Of a stretch of DNA of 64,000 nucleotides, positions 25,401 through 37,900 are shown piece by piece (positions within the stretch are counted from its first letter, which is position 1; each line of letters starts with the position of its first letter). Source of the stretch: Clusia tigrina (taxonomy: Eukaryota; Arthropoda; Insecta; Diptera; Clusiidae); assembly GCA_920105625.2 (NCBI GenBank), contig OV050033.1, positions 128,897,821-128,961,820 of the forward strand, given 5' to 3'. Both the position numbers and the translations under genes were made by a program. Under the pieces are notes generated by a model, which was given only the letters and a program-made list of their open reading frames with translations, made no database searches and was not told the DNA's origin.

Positions 25401-28400
25401 TGGTTACGGAAACGTCGGTGTATCATTGGTCCATGGAAGGCGATTCGACGCCTCAGAAAATGTTTGACAGACATTCCTCCCTGAATGGTTGCCAAATCAT
25501 CAACTATCGTTGCAATCCCAGCCAGCAGTGGTTGTTGTTGGTAGGAATATCGGCTCTGACAAATCGTGTAGCTGGCGCCATGCAGTTGTATTCAGTTGAG
25601 CGGAAGGTTTCGCAGGCCATTGAAGGTTAGTTAGCAAGGAAATGTTTAAATTTTATAGCAAATTACCTAAAAGTTTCTTTCTTCCCGCCCTCAGGACATG
25701 CTGCTTCATTTGCCAGTTTTAAAATGGAGGCCAATAAAGAGCCGTCGACGCTGTTCTGCTTTGCTGTGCGTACCGCCACCGGTGGCAAATTACACATTAT
25801 TGAAGTCGGTACGGCACCCGTAGGCAATAATCCATTCCCCAAGAAATCCGTTGATGTGTTCTTCCCACCGGAAGCGCAGAGCGACTTTCCCGTAGCCATG
25901 CAGGTTTCCGCTAAGTACGATACCATCTATTTGATTACCAAATATGGCTACATCCACTTATACGACATGGAAACGGCCACATGCATCTACATGAATCGTA
26001 TCTCGGCTGATACGATCTTTGTGACTGCACCGCATGAGGCCAGCGGAGGCATTATTGGTGTCAATCGCAAAGGGCAGGTGCTCTCTGTGACCGTCGACGA
26101 GGAGCAAATTATCCCATACATCAATACCGTATTGCAAAACCCTGATTTGGCGCTACGCATGGCCGTGCGCAACAATCTCTCCGGCGCTGAGGAGCTCTTC
26201 GTACGCAAGTTTAATAAACTGTTCACAGCCGGACAATATGGGGAAGCAGCTAAGGTGGCTGCTCTGGCACCAAAGGGCATTCTGCGCACCCCGCAAACCA
26301 TACAGCGCTTCCAGCAAGTGCAGACTCCCGCTGGATCGACTACTCCCCCGCTCTTACAGTACTTCGGGATCCTGCTCGACCAGGGCAAACTGAATAAGTA
26401 CGAGTCGCTTGAACTCTGTCGTCCGGTGTTGGTGCAGGGCAAGAAGCAGCTCTGCGAAAAGTGGCTTAAGGAGGAGAAACTGGAGTGCAGTGAAGAGCTG
26501 GGCGACTTGGTAAAGACCTCCGATCTTACGTTGGCATTGTCCATCTACTTGCGCGCCAATGTGCCCAACAAGGTCATTCAATGTTTTGCCGAGACCGGTC
26601 AATTTCAGAAAATTGTGCTCTACGCCAAGAAGGTAAACTACACTCCCGACTACATCTTCTTGCTGCGCTCCGTTATGCGCTCTAATCCCGATCAAGGTGC
26701 TGGGTTTGCGTCAATGCTGGTGGCCGAAGAGGAGCCTTTGGCGGATATCAATCAAATTGTGGATATTTTCATGGAACACTCGATGGTGCAACAGTGCACT
26801 GCCTTTCTGCTCGATGCTCTCAAAGGCAATCGTCCCACTGAGGGAGCTCTGCAAACGCGTCTGCTCGAAATGAACCTAATATCAGCCCCGCAAGTGGCTG
26901 ACGCCATACTCGGCAATGCCATGTTCACGCATTACGACCGAGCGCACATTGCTCAGCTCTGCGAGAAGGCGGGCTTGTTGCAGCGCGCCTTGGAACACTA
27001 CACCGACCTGTACGACATTAAACGGGCGGTCGTTCATACGCACCTGTTGAATGCCGACTGGTTGGTGGGATTCTTTGGCACCCTGTCCGTGGAGGACTCG
27101 CTTGAGTGCCTCAAGGCCATGTTGACCGCAAATATACGACAGAATTTGCAGATTTGCGTGCAAATCGCCACCAAATATCACGAGCAATTGACCACCAAGG
27201 CTCTGATTGATCTCTTTGAAGGCTTCAAGTCGTACGAGGGTCTGTTCTATTTCTTGGGCTCCATTGTGAACTTCTCGCAGGACCCCGACGTCCATTTCAA
27301 GTACATTCAAGCCGCTTGCAAGACCAACCAAATCAAGGAGGTCGAACGCATTTGTCGCGAATCCAACTGCTACAATGCGGAGAGCGTAAAGAACTTCCTC
27401 AAAGAAGCCAAGCTTACCGATCAGCTGCCGCTGATCATCGTTTGTGACCGCTTCGACTTCGTTCACGATCTTGTGCTGTATCTGTACCGGAACAATCTGC
27501 AGAAGTACATTGAGATCTATGTGCAGAAGGTGAATCCATCTCGTCTGCCTGTGGTCGTTGGCGGTCTGCTGGATGTTGACTGCTCGGAGGATATTATTAA
27601 GAACCTTATACTTGTGGTCAAGGGTCAGTTCTCCACGGACGAGCTGGTAAAAGAGGTTGAGCAGCGCAATCGCTTGAAATTGCTGCTCCCCTGGTTGGAA
27701 TCCCGTGTGCACGAGGGCTGTGTGGAACCGGCCACACACAATGCATTGGCGAAGATTTATATTGACTCCAACAATAACCCCGAACGTTTCCTGAAGGAGA
27801 ACCAATACTACGAGAGTAGCGTTGTGGGCCGTTACTGTGAGAAGCGCGATCCCCATCTCGCCTGTGTCGCCTACGAACGTGGTCAATGCGATCTGGAGCT
27901 AATCGCCGTGTGCAATGAGAATTCCCTGTTCAAGAGCGAGGCACGATACCTGGTCCGCCGCCGGAATCCCGAACTGTGGGCTCAAGTTCTCTCTGAGTCG
28001 AATACCTACAAGCGTCAATTGATCGATCAGGTCGTGCAGACGGCTCTGTCGGAAACTCAAGACCCCGATGATATTTCGGTTACCGTGAAGGCATTCATGA
28101 CCGCCGATCTGCCGAACGAATTGATTGAGCTGCTCGAGAAGATCATTCTGGATTCGTCCGTGTTCTCCGATCATCGCAATTTGCAGAACTTGTTGATTTT
28201 GACAGCGATCAAGGCCGACCGTACACGTGTCATGGACTACATCAACCGCTTGGACAACTACGATGCGCCGGATATCGCAAACATAGCTATTTCGAATCAG
28301 CTGTACGAGGAGGCCTTCGCAATTTTCAAGAAGTTCGACGTCAACACCTCAGCTATTCAGGTGCTCATCGAACAGGTGAATAACCTGGAGCGTGCATATG

Positions 28401-31400
28401 AATTTGCCGAACGCTGCAATGAGCCGGCTGTGTGGTCGCAATTGGCCAAGGCACAACTCCAGCAGGGACTCGTCAAAGAGGCGATTGACTCGTACATCAA
28501 GGCGGACGATCCCAGCGCCTACATGGACGTGGTGGATGTGGCCTCCAAAGCCGATTCCTGGGATGACTTGGTGCGCTATCTGCAGATGGCTCGCAAGAAG
28601 GCTCGCGAATCGTACATAGAGAGCGAGTTGATCTACGCCTATGCCCGCACAGGTCGCCTGGCCGATTTGGAAGAGTTCATCTCGGGTCCCAATCACGCCG
28701 ACATTCAGAAGATTGGCGATCGCTGCTTTAGCGATGGTATGTACGACGCCGCCAAACTGCTCTACAACAATGTCAGCAACTTTGCTCGTCTCGCCATCAC
28801 GCTCGTTTATCTGAAAGAATTCCAGGGTGCCGTCGATTCGGCGCGGAAGGCTAACTCCACACGCACCTGGAAGGAGGTCTGCTTCGCTTGCGTCGACGCT
28901 GAGGAGTTCCGTTTGGCGCAGATGTGCGGTCTGCACATTGTCGTGCATGCCGACGAACTGGAAGACTTGATCAACTACTATCAGGATCGCGGTTATTTTG
29001 AGGAGCTCATCGCGCTGCTTGAGTCTGCACTGGGGCTAGAAAGGGCGCACATGGGCATGTTCACCGAATTGGCCATACTCTATTCGAAATTCAAACCGTC
29101 TAAGATGCGAGAGCATTTGGAGTTGTTCTGGTCGCGTGTCAACATACCGAAAGTGTTGCGAGCTGCTGAATCGGCTCATTTGTGGTCGGAATTGGTGTTC
29201 CTGTATGACAAATACGAGGAATATGACAATGCCGTTTTAGCGATGATGTCGCATCCGACGGAAGCATGGCGTGAGGGTCACTTCAAGGACATCATAACAA
29301 AAGTCGCCAACATTGAACTGTACTATAAGGCGATACAATTCTATTTGGACTATAAACCTTTGCTGCTGAACGATATGTTGCTGGTGCTCGCTCCGCGCAT
29401 GGACCATACGCGCGCCGTTAGCTTCTTCAACAAAACAGGCCATTTGCAGCTTGTTAAGCCGTACTTGCGCTCCGTACAGTCGCTCAATAATAAGGCAATC
29501 AATGAGGCACTGAATGGACTGCTCATTGAGGAGGAGGATTATCAGGGTTTGCGTAATTCTATTGATGGATTTGATAATTTCGATACGATTGCATTGGCAC
29601 AAAAACTGGAGAAGCACGAATTGACCGAATTCCGACGTATTGCAGCCTATTTGTACAAAGGTGAGTTTATGGAGAGCAGCAAAAGAAGCAAAAGTCATAG
29701 TATGATAAATGAATGATACAGAATTAGAGAAGTCCTTTAGGTTGTGGTGGAGAATTGTGAATAATCACTAAAATAATATTTATTTATAGGCAACAATCGC
29801 TGGAAGCAGAGTGTGGAATTATGCAAAAAGGATAAACTGTACAAGGACGCCATGGAATATGCAGCGGAATCAAGCAAACAGGAAATTGCCGAGGAACTCC
29901 TGGGATGGTTTTTGGAGCGCAATGCTTACGACTGCTTTGCGGCCTGTCTATTCCAAGTGAGTGTTGAGTATATTAGTTTATAAATTGCCATTAACTTTTG
30001 GACGGGCGAATGTGACAAATTTTCTATGGAATTTCAATGTTTAATATCAGGGTTCGATTCGCTTAAATCGGCGGGAGTTTCCACGTCGTCCTTCACGCAA
30101 CTCAACGACGCGGTGCTGAAGAAACGATACCCTTTCCACCTCCCGGTGGACGAGTTACATAAAAGAGGGAATGGTTTTTGGAGGATGTAGTTGGTTTATA
30201 CGTTGCAAGACTTAATTAATCTCGACTATATATAGAAACTGCATTCAGTCAGACCTTAGTTGGAATCTGTAGTGATATATTACATATATTTTCGTCTCCC
30301 TGCAAATTGAAGTGTCTTTCAGACAGAAGTGATGGCAATACATCAACCAGCTCAGGGGCTTATTTGCATTAGAGGTGTGAATATTCACAATTACTTCGAT
30401 AGCCAAGCAGCAACCAAGCCCCGTCTATGAATACGAGGCAGATTCCGCTCTGAAGAAGAGGACAAGTTAGAGGCAAAGTCTGCTTTTCATCTTCTGTGTC
30501 AATGCCCTCGCTAGGGGAATTCATAGATTTCTGGGCTCACCCTTCCTTAATGGTTTGATCGTATTATCATCCATAAATACTAGGAATATAGCCAGGTTCA
30601 TATCGGTATCACAATGGTTTCCCACAAATTAGAAGGATCAGTCATGGTATCAAAACGAGCATTTAAGTGGGCTTAAGTATGGTTAAGTGTGCTTAGGCAT
30701 GCTTAAGCGAGCTTTCTTGAAGAAGGTTGCCCCCCAAACATAACCTAATCTAAACACAGTGGAAATTTAGATTAGGCGTGGTGTACTAACTTAGGTTAGG
30801 TTAGGTTTTCGTGGCAATCAGTCTACATACCAACTCATTCAGACCACTAGAGGTCCATTGCGATACCACCGCGTAATACTGCATCTCTACTTTTATTTGT
30901 GAAACCATTTCGAAGCCCTAGTAAAGCGCAGGATTTGTTTGACCTTCGTGCCGGACGCTTTCGTAAGAGAACTAAAATCTTATTGGCCTAACAGCCCGCT
31001 CTACTTCTAGCTAGAGCCGGGCACCTGCAGAGCAGATGTTCCACACTTCCCACCTCCTCTTCATCCCCACAGCAGTATGCATGAGAGAATACTCCTAGCC
31101 TGAGAGCATGCCTGCCGAATAGCCAATGACTAAAACTAACTTATAGACACAGTCTTCCAATTGCTCCTGTCCAAAGTCCTGCTTACATTATTTTTGCTAA
31201 TTTTATTCAATTTTCTAAATTTTCTTGTATTTTGCTTTGTAGTGCTACGATCTGCTGCGACCCGATGTTATACTGGAGTTGGCATGGAAACATAATATTA
31301 TGGACTTTGCCATGCCGTATTTGATACAAGTCAGTTTTTTGAAAATAATTTGTCACCATTTCATTTCATTTTCTAAATATTTGTTGTATTTATTGTTGCT

Positions 31401-31619
31401 TAGGTTATCCGCGAATACACCTCCAAAGTGGACAAACTCGAACAAAACGAAGCGCAACGAGAAAAAGAAGATGAAACCGTCGAACACAAGAGTATCATAA
31501 CTATGGAACCACAATTAATGATCACAGCGGGACCAGCTATGGGTATACCGCAGCAATACGCGCAAAATTACGCGCCAGGCTATGCGCCAAATATGGCATA
31601 TCCCGGATATGGAATGTAG
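19415..31619 (+). CDS. Chc: Clathrin heavy chain
   Basis: Scaffold subunit of clathrin coats for endocytic and trans-Golgi vesicles. Exons read as 19415-19456, 24590-24797, 25290-25625, 25695-29660, 29790-29956, 31243-31329 and 31404-31619. Every junction has GT/AG and keeps phase, giving 5022 nt and 1673 aa, the family's usual size. The start [14 protein letters not shown] is the canonical N terminus. Residues 1 to about 330 form the beta-propeller that binds adaptors ([40 protein letters not shown]). A helical linker and the repeated heavy-chain legs follow to about 1560, then the trimerisation region. The tail has QLMITAG, matching the Hsc70 uncoating motif, and ends AYPGYGM. Exon 4 alone carries 79% of the coding sequence. 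Intron 1 is 5.1 kb and repeat-rich; intron 5 holds LINE tails. Long antisense frames inside exon 4 are codon-bias shadows. Confidence 0.98.
20768..20840 (+). repeat. 24-bp tandem repeat, three copies
   Basis: GGAATTTGGTGTACGAGGAC plus four bases, three copies with few changes. In one frame it reads [12 protein letters not shown] octads, but the surrounding frame is short and has no support as a gene. Confidence 0.8.
23215..23295. repeat. Palindromic intronic repeat, copy 1
   Basis: The left arm CACATGAAAATATGC is mirrored by a right arm GCATATTTACTGATGTTT, and pairing continues inward around a TTTGTATGGAAAG-like centre. Same family as 23421-23504 and 25091-25181. Confidence 0.65.
23421..23504. 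repeat. Palindromic intronic repeat, copy 2
   Basis: The left arm ACACCTGAAAATATGC is mirrored by a right arm ending TATATTTATGGGTGT. It lies 206 bp after copy 1, and the intervening sequence also resembles that after copy 1, so the two may form a diverged tandem duplication. Confidence 0.65.
23645..23970 (+). repeat. About 58-bp tandem array, six diverged copies
   Basis: The unit consensus is TTGAATTGATTCACTGTTTC then AATTTAGAACTTTACGGAAT then ATGAATGATTTG, with 10-25% divergence between copies. It is intronic in Chc and has no coding sense. Confidence 0.8.
24075..24165 (-). mobile_element. Possible SINE body fragment
   Basis: CTCTCGAAAAGAAAACGATT and GGCATTTTTGAGACCATGCC resemble, at roughly 70%, the body of the tRNA-headed element near 38560-38700. 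The tRNA-like head is not preserved here. Confidence 0.4.
25091..25181. repeat. Palindromic intronic repeat, copy 3 (Chc intron 2)
   Basis: A 91-bp imperfect palindrome. The left arm starts GCACCCAAAAATATGC and the right arm ends GCATATTCTCAGGTGC. Pairing extends through ACTTTT and AAATTC blocks to the centre near 25136. It lies 108 bp upstream of the exon 3 acceptor. Confidence 0.75.
30430..30650 (+). mobile_element. LINE C-terminal fragment in Chc intron 5
   Basis: The plus strand reads [20 protein letters not shown] followed by a stop and then [13 protein letters not shown] residues in another frame. This is the HLLCxCP cysteine motif that closes ORF2 of RNase H-bearing LINEs. It is decayed and truncated at both ends. 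Confidence 0.6.
30790..31125 (-). mobile_element. LINE C-terminal fragment in Chc intron 5, opposite strand
   Basis: The minus strand reads [20 protein letters not shown] then [20 protein letters not shown] and a stop. A 3' UTR follows that ends in TAACCTAACCTAACC (seen as TTAGGTTAGGTTAGG at about 30802-30817). It is a 5'-truncated insertion facing the plus-strand fragment about 140 bp away. Confidence 0.75.
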
Positions 31620-32810
31620 GCTACTACTCCAAGAGCATAGCGAAAATTTACACACACATATAAACACAACAAACATTTCTATATATATACATATATATTT
31701 ATATATATGTATGCATATGATACCTATCTTCATATACGAAAAACGAACCGTGTCACACACAAACCAATTGTGCATTCATATACAGTAATTTAATTATTTT
31801 TTTTTTTGTATTTGTTATTCAATTTTGATTGTTTTATAAAAATACACACGATTGAATATTTGTCTACTGATACTGTTAACACACCCAAGCTGAAAACGGA
31901 AACAACACCACACCAGGCAGGATTTCACAGCAGCTTCACAATGCAATACACAAAAACGAGTCTTGAAGGGAACATGAAGTGAGCGCGCTTAAAAGGGGAA
32001 AAACAGGAAATGCAAACATACAAATTGCCTTAAACACAACATGACGTACGCGTAATTTTATTCAAAATTCCATAAATATGTTTAGACATAGATTTGTTAC
32101 GTAGAAGTATTTAAAACTTATGTGTGCGAGTTTAGCAGCATTGTACCTTTGTTTGTGTGTGTGTATTGTAAGCACCACTGTGGCTTTGGTGCACTTCAAT
32201 GCTGGCACCAACACTCCTATATTATTATCACCATTACAACAACTACAGCTGCAACCAGAGCACCGGCTCCATTCCCATTGATTACACATACACACGCACA
32301 CACACACATTTGTATTTTATGTTTGCGTTTATTTTACACCTCACGATCTTTGTTGTGTAACTCCACTCTCCACTCCACTGAACACACACCAATGTGTCTA
32401 TTGTTTTGGTTAGTTGAAATTTGTTTTTGTGGTATTTAATTTTTGCCTTCTTTCCAGAGGTGAAATGCATCGGCAATTTTTTCATACACAAATTTAATTC
32501 ATTAATTTTTTGATTGCCTTTATTACGGTTCACAAACTATACTAAGTTGAGGTGTGTTTAGAATTATCCCTCTGAGTTGTTCCGAATTATTACACTAATT
32601 TTTCATATACAGAGTTATCGGGAATTTTCCCTCAAATTTGAATAGGATCCAAATATTGACATTCTTATGATACGAATTTAAATACAAATCCATGGGAACA
32701 TTTTCAGGGGAGTTATTAAAAATATGCTCGGATTTTATAACCATATTCAGTTAAGTTACGAGGAGTTGTCAACCACATAAGAAGGACTAACAAGTTGGGG
32801 AACACAGGTA
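31620..32810 (+). other. Chc 3' flank / probable 3' UTR
   Basis: AT-rich sequence after the Chc stop with CA and TA simple repeats (31650-31715, 32282-32310). Short frames here, including the CA-derived ones on both strands, are unsupported. Confidence 0.4.
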
Positions 32811-32815
32811 AAGAA

Positions 32816-33377
32816 AAAAGTCACTGAGGTAGAGACGAAGGTCATTGAAGTAAAGAAAAGGAATTTTTCTTTTGAGGTGAAAGAAAAGTTCGCTGAGACA
32901 AAGAAAAATATCTCTAAAGTAAAAAAGAATATCTCTGAAGTAAAAAAAAATATCTAAAAAAAATTTCTGATGTAAAGAAATTGGTTGCTGGGGTAAAGAA
33001 AAGTATCTCTGAAGTAAAGAAAAATATCTGGGGTAAAAAAAATGGTCGCTGGGGAGAAGAAAAATATCGCTGGGGTAAAAAAGAAGGTCTCTGAGGTGAA
33101 AAAAAGATAAGTGGGGCTAAGAAGAACGTCGCTGAGGTAAAGAAACCCTTGGTGAGGATAAGAAAAACATCGCTGGAGTAAAAGGAAGGTCTCTGAGGTG
33201 AACTAAAAGTTCGCTGAGGTAAAAAAAAGGCTTGCTGAAGTGAAGAAGAAGTTCGAGATAGAGAAAATGTTTGCAAATGTCAAGAACATTGTCGGTGGAA
33301 TAAAAAAGAAGAGCTCTGAGGTGAAGAAAAACCCTGCCGACGTAAAGAAAAGGGTCGCTGGGGTGAAGAAGATGTAG
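32816..33377 (+). repeat. 21-bp minisatellite encoding KK-rich heptads
   Basis: About 24 diverged units of CTGAGGTAAAGAAAAATATC plus one base. Unit length is mostly 21 bp, so the plus-strand translation is a heptad pattern of the type AEVKKNI/SEVKKNV. Two stretches stay open: about 32813-32957, and about 33210-33377, the latter ending EVKKNPADVKKRVAGVKKM then TAG. In-frame stops and indels break the rest. It may be a decayed coiled-coil repeat gene or simply a purine-rich minisatellite. Confidence 0.65.
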
Positions 33378-33699
33378 AGAAGGCTACACTTATTACACAG
33401 GAATTTTGTCAATGGTAGATATAGGTCAAGATTGGTCTAGAGCCTCGAACCATTAACATCAGAACGCATCGTATAGCGTAGAAAATGTATATATAGAAAT
33501 AAGTTCATAGGGCAGGGAGTGGGAGAAATTTCAAGTATATATTTATCCCACCAAAATAGTATTGTGAATCGTAATAGGGGCAATAACGACATCAATATAT
33601 GATTTTAACTTAAATTTATTTGTGTATAAGCCTTTAAAATTAAATGAATAACTTAAAGTGTATGACAGTTGAAGAGAGATGAAACTGTTCTCTTGTTGA

Positions 33700-34740
33700 C
33701 AATAAAATTGCCGATGCTCTCACCTGTTCAAATTAAATTCACCTCGGCTTTTGATCCCCCCCCCCACACATATTCAAGTTTACTAATTTTGTCCCCCTTC
33801 TTTCTCATTTCTTTTGCAGTTACAAATAAAAATCCAGGGGCTGGAGCAGTTGCATTCAAAGCTCTCGTGTGTTCGTTAGAAGCTGCACCGTGACGTCACG
33901 CCGCGCTCACCAGTTTGTTTAATGTGAAATTTTAATTCAACTAAAATTAATTATATTTAAAATTACAAACAAAAAGGGTTAAAAATTAAAGAATTAAATT
34001 AGCAATTGAAGTCAATACTAAAAGCATTACCAAGCCACCAACCAACCAATCAACCATTTATGCTAATTGTGTAATTAAATTAAACTAAAATAATTTAGAT
34101 ATACTTTTAATAAATTAAAATTCAATTATAAATTGCTGATTATTGTATTAATTAAATTGAACTTTAAAAGCCAAAAGCATATAAAACAAAATAATAATAA
34201 TAAAAAACAAGCAAAGAACGGGGAAAATGTTGCAAACAACACCAACAACAAATCACAAAACATTCTCCAAATTATTAGCAATCCTACTTCCTAGCAGTGC
34301 CCTTTTTAATTAGTTTTCCTTTTAATGCATTTCTTTATAATTTTTTTTTTTACCGATTTCGTTTATTGTTTGTTCTTTCTTTTTCGTTACAATTTTCTTC
34401 CAATCTCATTTAAAAATTTGCAAGTAATTTTAATGTTAAAACTTAAAAACAAATTTAAATTTATATATAAATGCTTATATAATTAAATCTAAAAGAAAAA
34501 GTTATCTTTAACACAGTTACATTTAATTAAATGGAATCAAAGAATGAAATGTTTTGAAATCAAATTCAACAAAATTATATAAATATATGTATTTAGATTT
34601 ATGATTATTATTTTTATTAATGAATATATTATTGTGTCTATTAATATTATTTCCTGTAATTGCTATTATTGTGTATTACAACAACAACAACAAGAAACCA
34701 ACAAAAATATATAAGTAAAATTAAAATATTGTAATTGAGA
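33700..34740 (+). other. AT-rich DNA, possible distal Chc 3' UTR
   Basis: A good acceptor-like context (CTTCTTTCTCATTTCTTTTG then CAG at about 33818-33820) precedes GC-richer sequence including ACCGTGACGTCACG (33888-33901), then a long A/T-rich tract with several AATAAA-like motifs to about 34720. It could be a non-coding distal exon, but no transcript evidence exists here. Confidence 0.25.
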
Positions 34741-34904
34741 AAGGCCTTTTATTGCCGATACACAAAGTAGGACCACGCCCCACGGGGTGTGAATGTGGTG
34801 GTGTTTATGAAATACAAAGAGCGCTGCGTTTATCAACGTATTCAGCTGCGCTGTGGTGTGTTGTGCAATTCACCTCAGTCGAAAATTGTATTTGTATTTA
34901 ATAT

Positions 34905-37900
34905 ATCAGGGAGTACTAGCACCGCGGCCCGGAAGGACCTATTGTGCCAGCCTCTATAATTCACTCTAACTTTACGCTGGACCTTTGAAAGGGTTTTGGA
35001 CATGTGTCTCATGCGGTATCACAAGGGGTCTATGGATGGCCTAAGTGCGCCCTTCTGGCGGGTGCTATACCTAGCTAAGCTTTTTATGAATTGAAGCACT
35101 TTGGTAGGTTGAAGTTTCCATTTTGTGGGAAGGTCTGTGAAGAACTCTCCTAGAAATTTTAGTCTCTTACTTTTGATACTAGGACACTCACATAGGATGC
35201 GTTCTGATATTGCAGCTTTCACCTGCCTACTCATGTGTCCGTCCGTTTCTGTGTGTCGTTTTCTTGTTCAAGTGGTAAATAGACATCGTTTTTTGCAATC
35301 TCATCTGCTATTTCATTCCCTTCTATGCCCTTATGACCAGGTACCCAATAGATACGCAGTCTTCTAATTGCGACTAGCCTTTCTATGGCGTCCCTGCTCT
35401 GTAGGACATTTTTGGATTTTACATTATACGAGTTAATCGCCTTTATCGCTGCCTGACTGCCCACGTATATGTTTATTTTTGAGTCATTTCCTGTCTTGGT
35501 GTATGCTAGCTCTGCGGCTTTCCTAACAGCGAAAATTTCCGCTCGAAAGATACTGCTCTGGTCAGGCAGCTTTATAGACTGCCTAATTCCCAACTCTGAG
35601 CAGTAGATGTCCGCTTCCACACCATCCATCGTTTTGCAGCCGTCTGTGTAAAAGTTAAAGGTCCTTCGGCTGGGCCTCAAGCCCTTACGCCACCCCTCCT
35701 CTTCTATTATAGTTCGATACCTTCTTCCCAATTAAAACGTGGAGTCATGTAATCAGTGTTGCACAAACCCCTTCTGCCTATTCAACTTTGCCCGAAGGTT
35801 CTGTAAGTGAATTCTCCCGTAGCCGTCAGTCTCCCCGCGGATTTCGCTGCAAGATTCTCCGCCACAAGGTCGATAGGTGGCATGTTGAGTACCGTTTCGA
35901 GAGTAGCCATTGTAGTGGTTCTCAGTGCGGCTGTTATGCAAAGTGCAGCGAGGCGCGTGATTCTTCCCATTGGCATTATATATGTAGCCTTCTTTGTTGC
36001 AGTCCACCACACTAAAGCACCATCCAGTAAGATTGGTCTAACTATTGCGGTGTAGCACCAGTGCAATAGCGAGGGAGAAAGACCACCAAGTAACGCCCAG
36101 CATTATTTTGCATGCATATAGCGCGTTATTGTCCTTCTTCGCCCTTTTCTCGACCTTGCGCCTCCACAAAGGCTTATTGTCCAAAATCACTCCAAGGTAT
36201 GATCTTTGAGAGTAAGTTAACTGTCATTTAACTTCGGAAAGTTCCACGCGGGGACCTTGTACTTTCTGGTAAAATATATCATGTCCGTTTTATCCGCGTT
36301 TACGCGTATCGATGATGTATCGTTTTAAGAGTGTTGTTCATTACGTTACTGATGGTATCTACTTACTTTCCCGCTACTACTATTGCTATGTCATCTCCAT
36401 ATGCCACTAGTTTAGGTGCCTCCCATCAAACTCTCTAAGTAGTTCGTTTACTACAAGTAACCATAGAAGCGGCGATAGCACTTTCTCCCTGTGGGGTACC
36501 TCTGCCTGCCTCACTGGTCACTTTAGCTTCGTTCCATTCCGCTCTTATCTTTCTACAACCTAGAAGCTGCTTTATCCATAGATAAACAGCGGGATTTACA
36601 TTAATTTTTACCATGCTATTCAAAATAGGATCCTTCGTCATGTTGTTGAAGGTTCCTGATATATCTAGGAAAACCCCTAGGCAAATTCTTTATATTCTAA
36701 GGCCCTTTCTATATTCAATACTAGCGAGTGCAGTGCAGTCTCCGTAGATCTGCCTTTAGTATAAGCATGTTGCGCTTTTGACATATTGTCTGGCGCAATT
36801 GTGTCCCTGATATATAAGTCTAGTTGTGTCCACGTATCTGCAGTCAGATATGCCTGACAGGCCTATCTTGTTAAGTGTAATACCCTAGGCACCAGTGTCC
36901 TGTCAGATAACCCTCCCGAGTCCTAAGATTCTCGCGGTTCAGGGTTAGTTTCTTTTGGAGATACTTCTGTTTGGGGTAGGAAATCTTTTTTGTCTGGTAT
37001 AGTGGCACGATCCCAGTGCCTTAAGAGCAGCCTGGCTATCTGATATAATGTATATAAGCTTGTCGTTTAGTCTTCTACGAAGACATTCTCGAATACATGC
37101 TTCGATGGCAAGGACTTCCCATTGAAATATTGTGAGAGTCTTGCCCTTAGGGAGCACACAAGGTACCCATTATGCCTGCTCCTTTACTACTGCCTTCCGA
37201 ATTGAACCCATCAGTGTACCATACCTGGGCACTTTGTGGAATATCGGTAATGTATTCCTCAAACCTATGTCTTGCAGAGATGTGAACCTAATAGAGTGTA
37301 GTGAATGATATTTTTCTCCACAGATTGCCAGATAACCTTATAAGGGGGGCATTCAGAAAGGGATTAACTACCCACATATGCCCCCAAATGTCACTACTTT
37401 TTATGTTGGAGATGTCTTGAAGGCATAAGGCTTTACCACATACCTCCCTCTCAACGGTTACGGTTATCGGAGGAATTCTCGTGATGACTTCCAGAGTATA
37501 TGTGGGGAGCTACGCTCGCCCTCGTTTATTTAATTTATTACTGGCCGATTTTTGGCGTACCTTGGGCCACCAAGCCAAAGTTGCATAGGCAAAGCGACCT
37601 TCAGATTTGGAGCCAATCAGTGAATAAAGTTTTCGCCAGCTTCCCTACAAGTGGTTTGGATCTCTCCATTGCTCCCTTGCCAGGAAGCTGACTTTGTACT
37701 TTCTTCCAAAAGAAACTGTAGGTATGAGTTTATCATTCGTTGCCAGAAACAGCGGGTATTGCTCTGACAGCCTCTTGAACAAACAAGTGGACTTAGCCCC
37801 AGTTCTGCGCCACAAGACTTCAGCAGCATACAAGACTATAGTTCTGATAAGAGCTTTGTACAGCCAAAATACACCAGCTGGTTTCAGTCCCCAAGTTTTA

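Noticed and set aside
26882..27886. 334-codon minus-strand open frame, and several others of 90-200 codons, inside Chc exon 4
   Set aside because: They are antisense to strongly conserved clathrin coding sequence. Codon bias in the real gene removes stops on the other strand, and none shows a domain.
32914..33412. Minus-strand frames of 69-120 codons rich in S/F/T/P repeats (FFTSA, SPQRPSF)
   Set aside because: They are the antisense of the 21-bp minisatellite. If either strand ever coded, the plus-strand heptads are more protein-like.
35788..36055. Plus-strand frames of 75-82 codons, repeated at 40473-40740
   Set aside because: They lie antisense to the LINE RT thumb in both block copies. 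Their duplication follows the LINE block and is not evidence of a gene.
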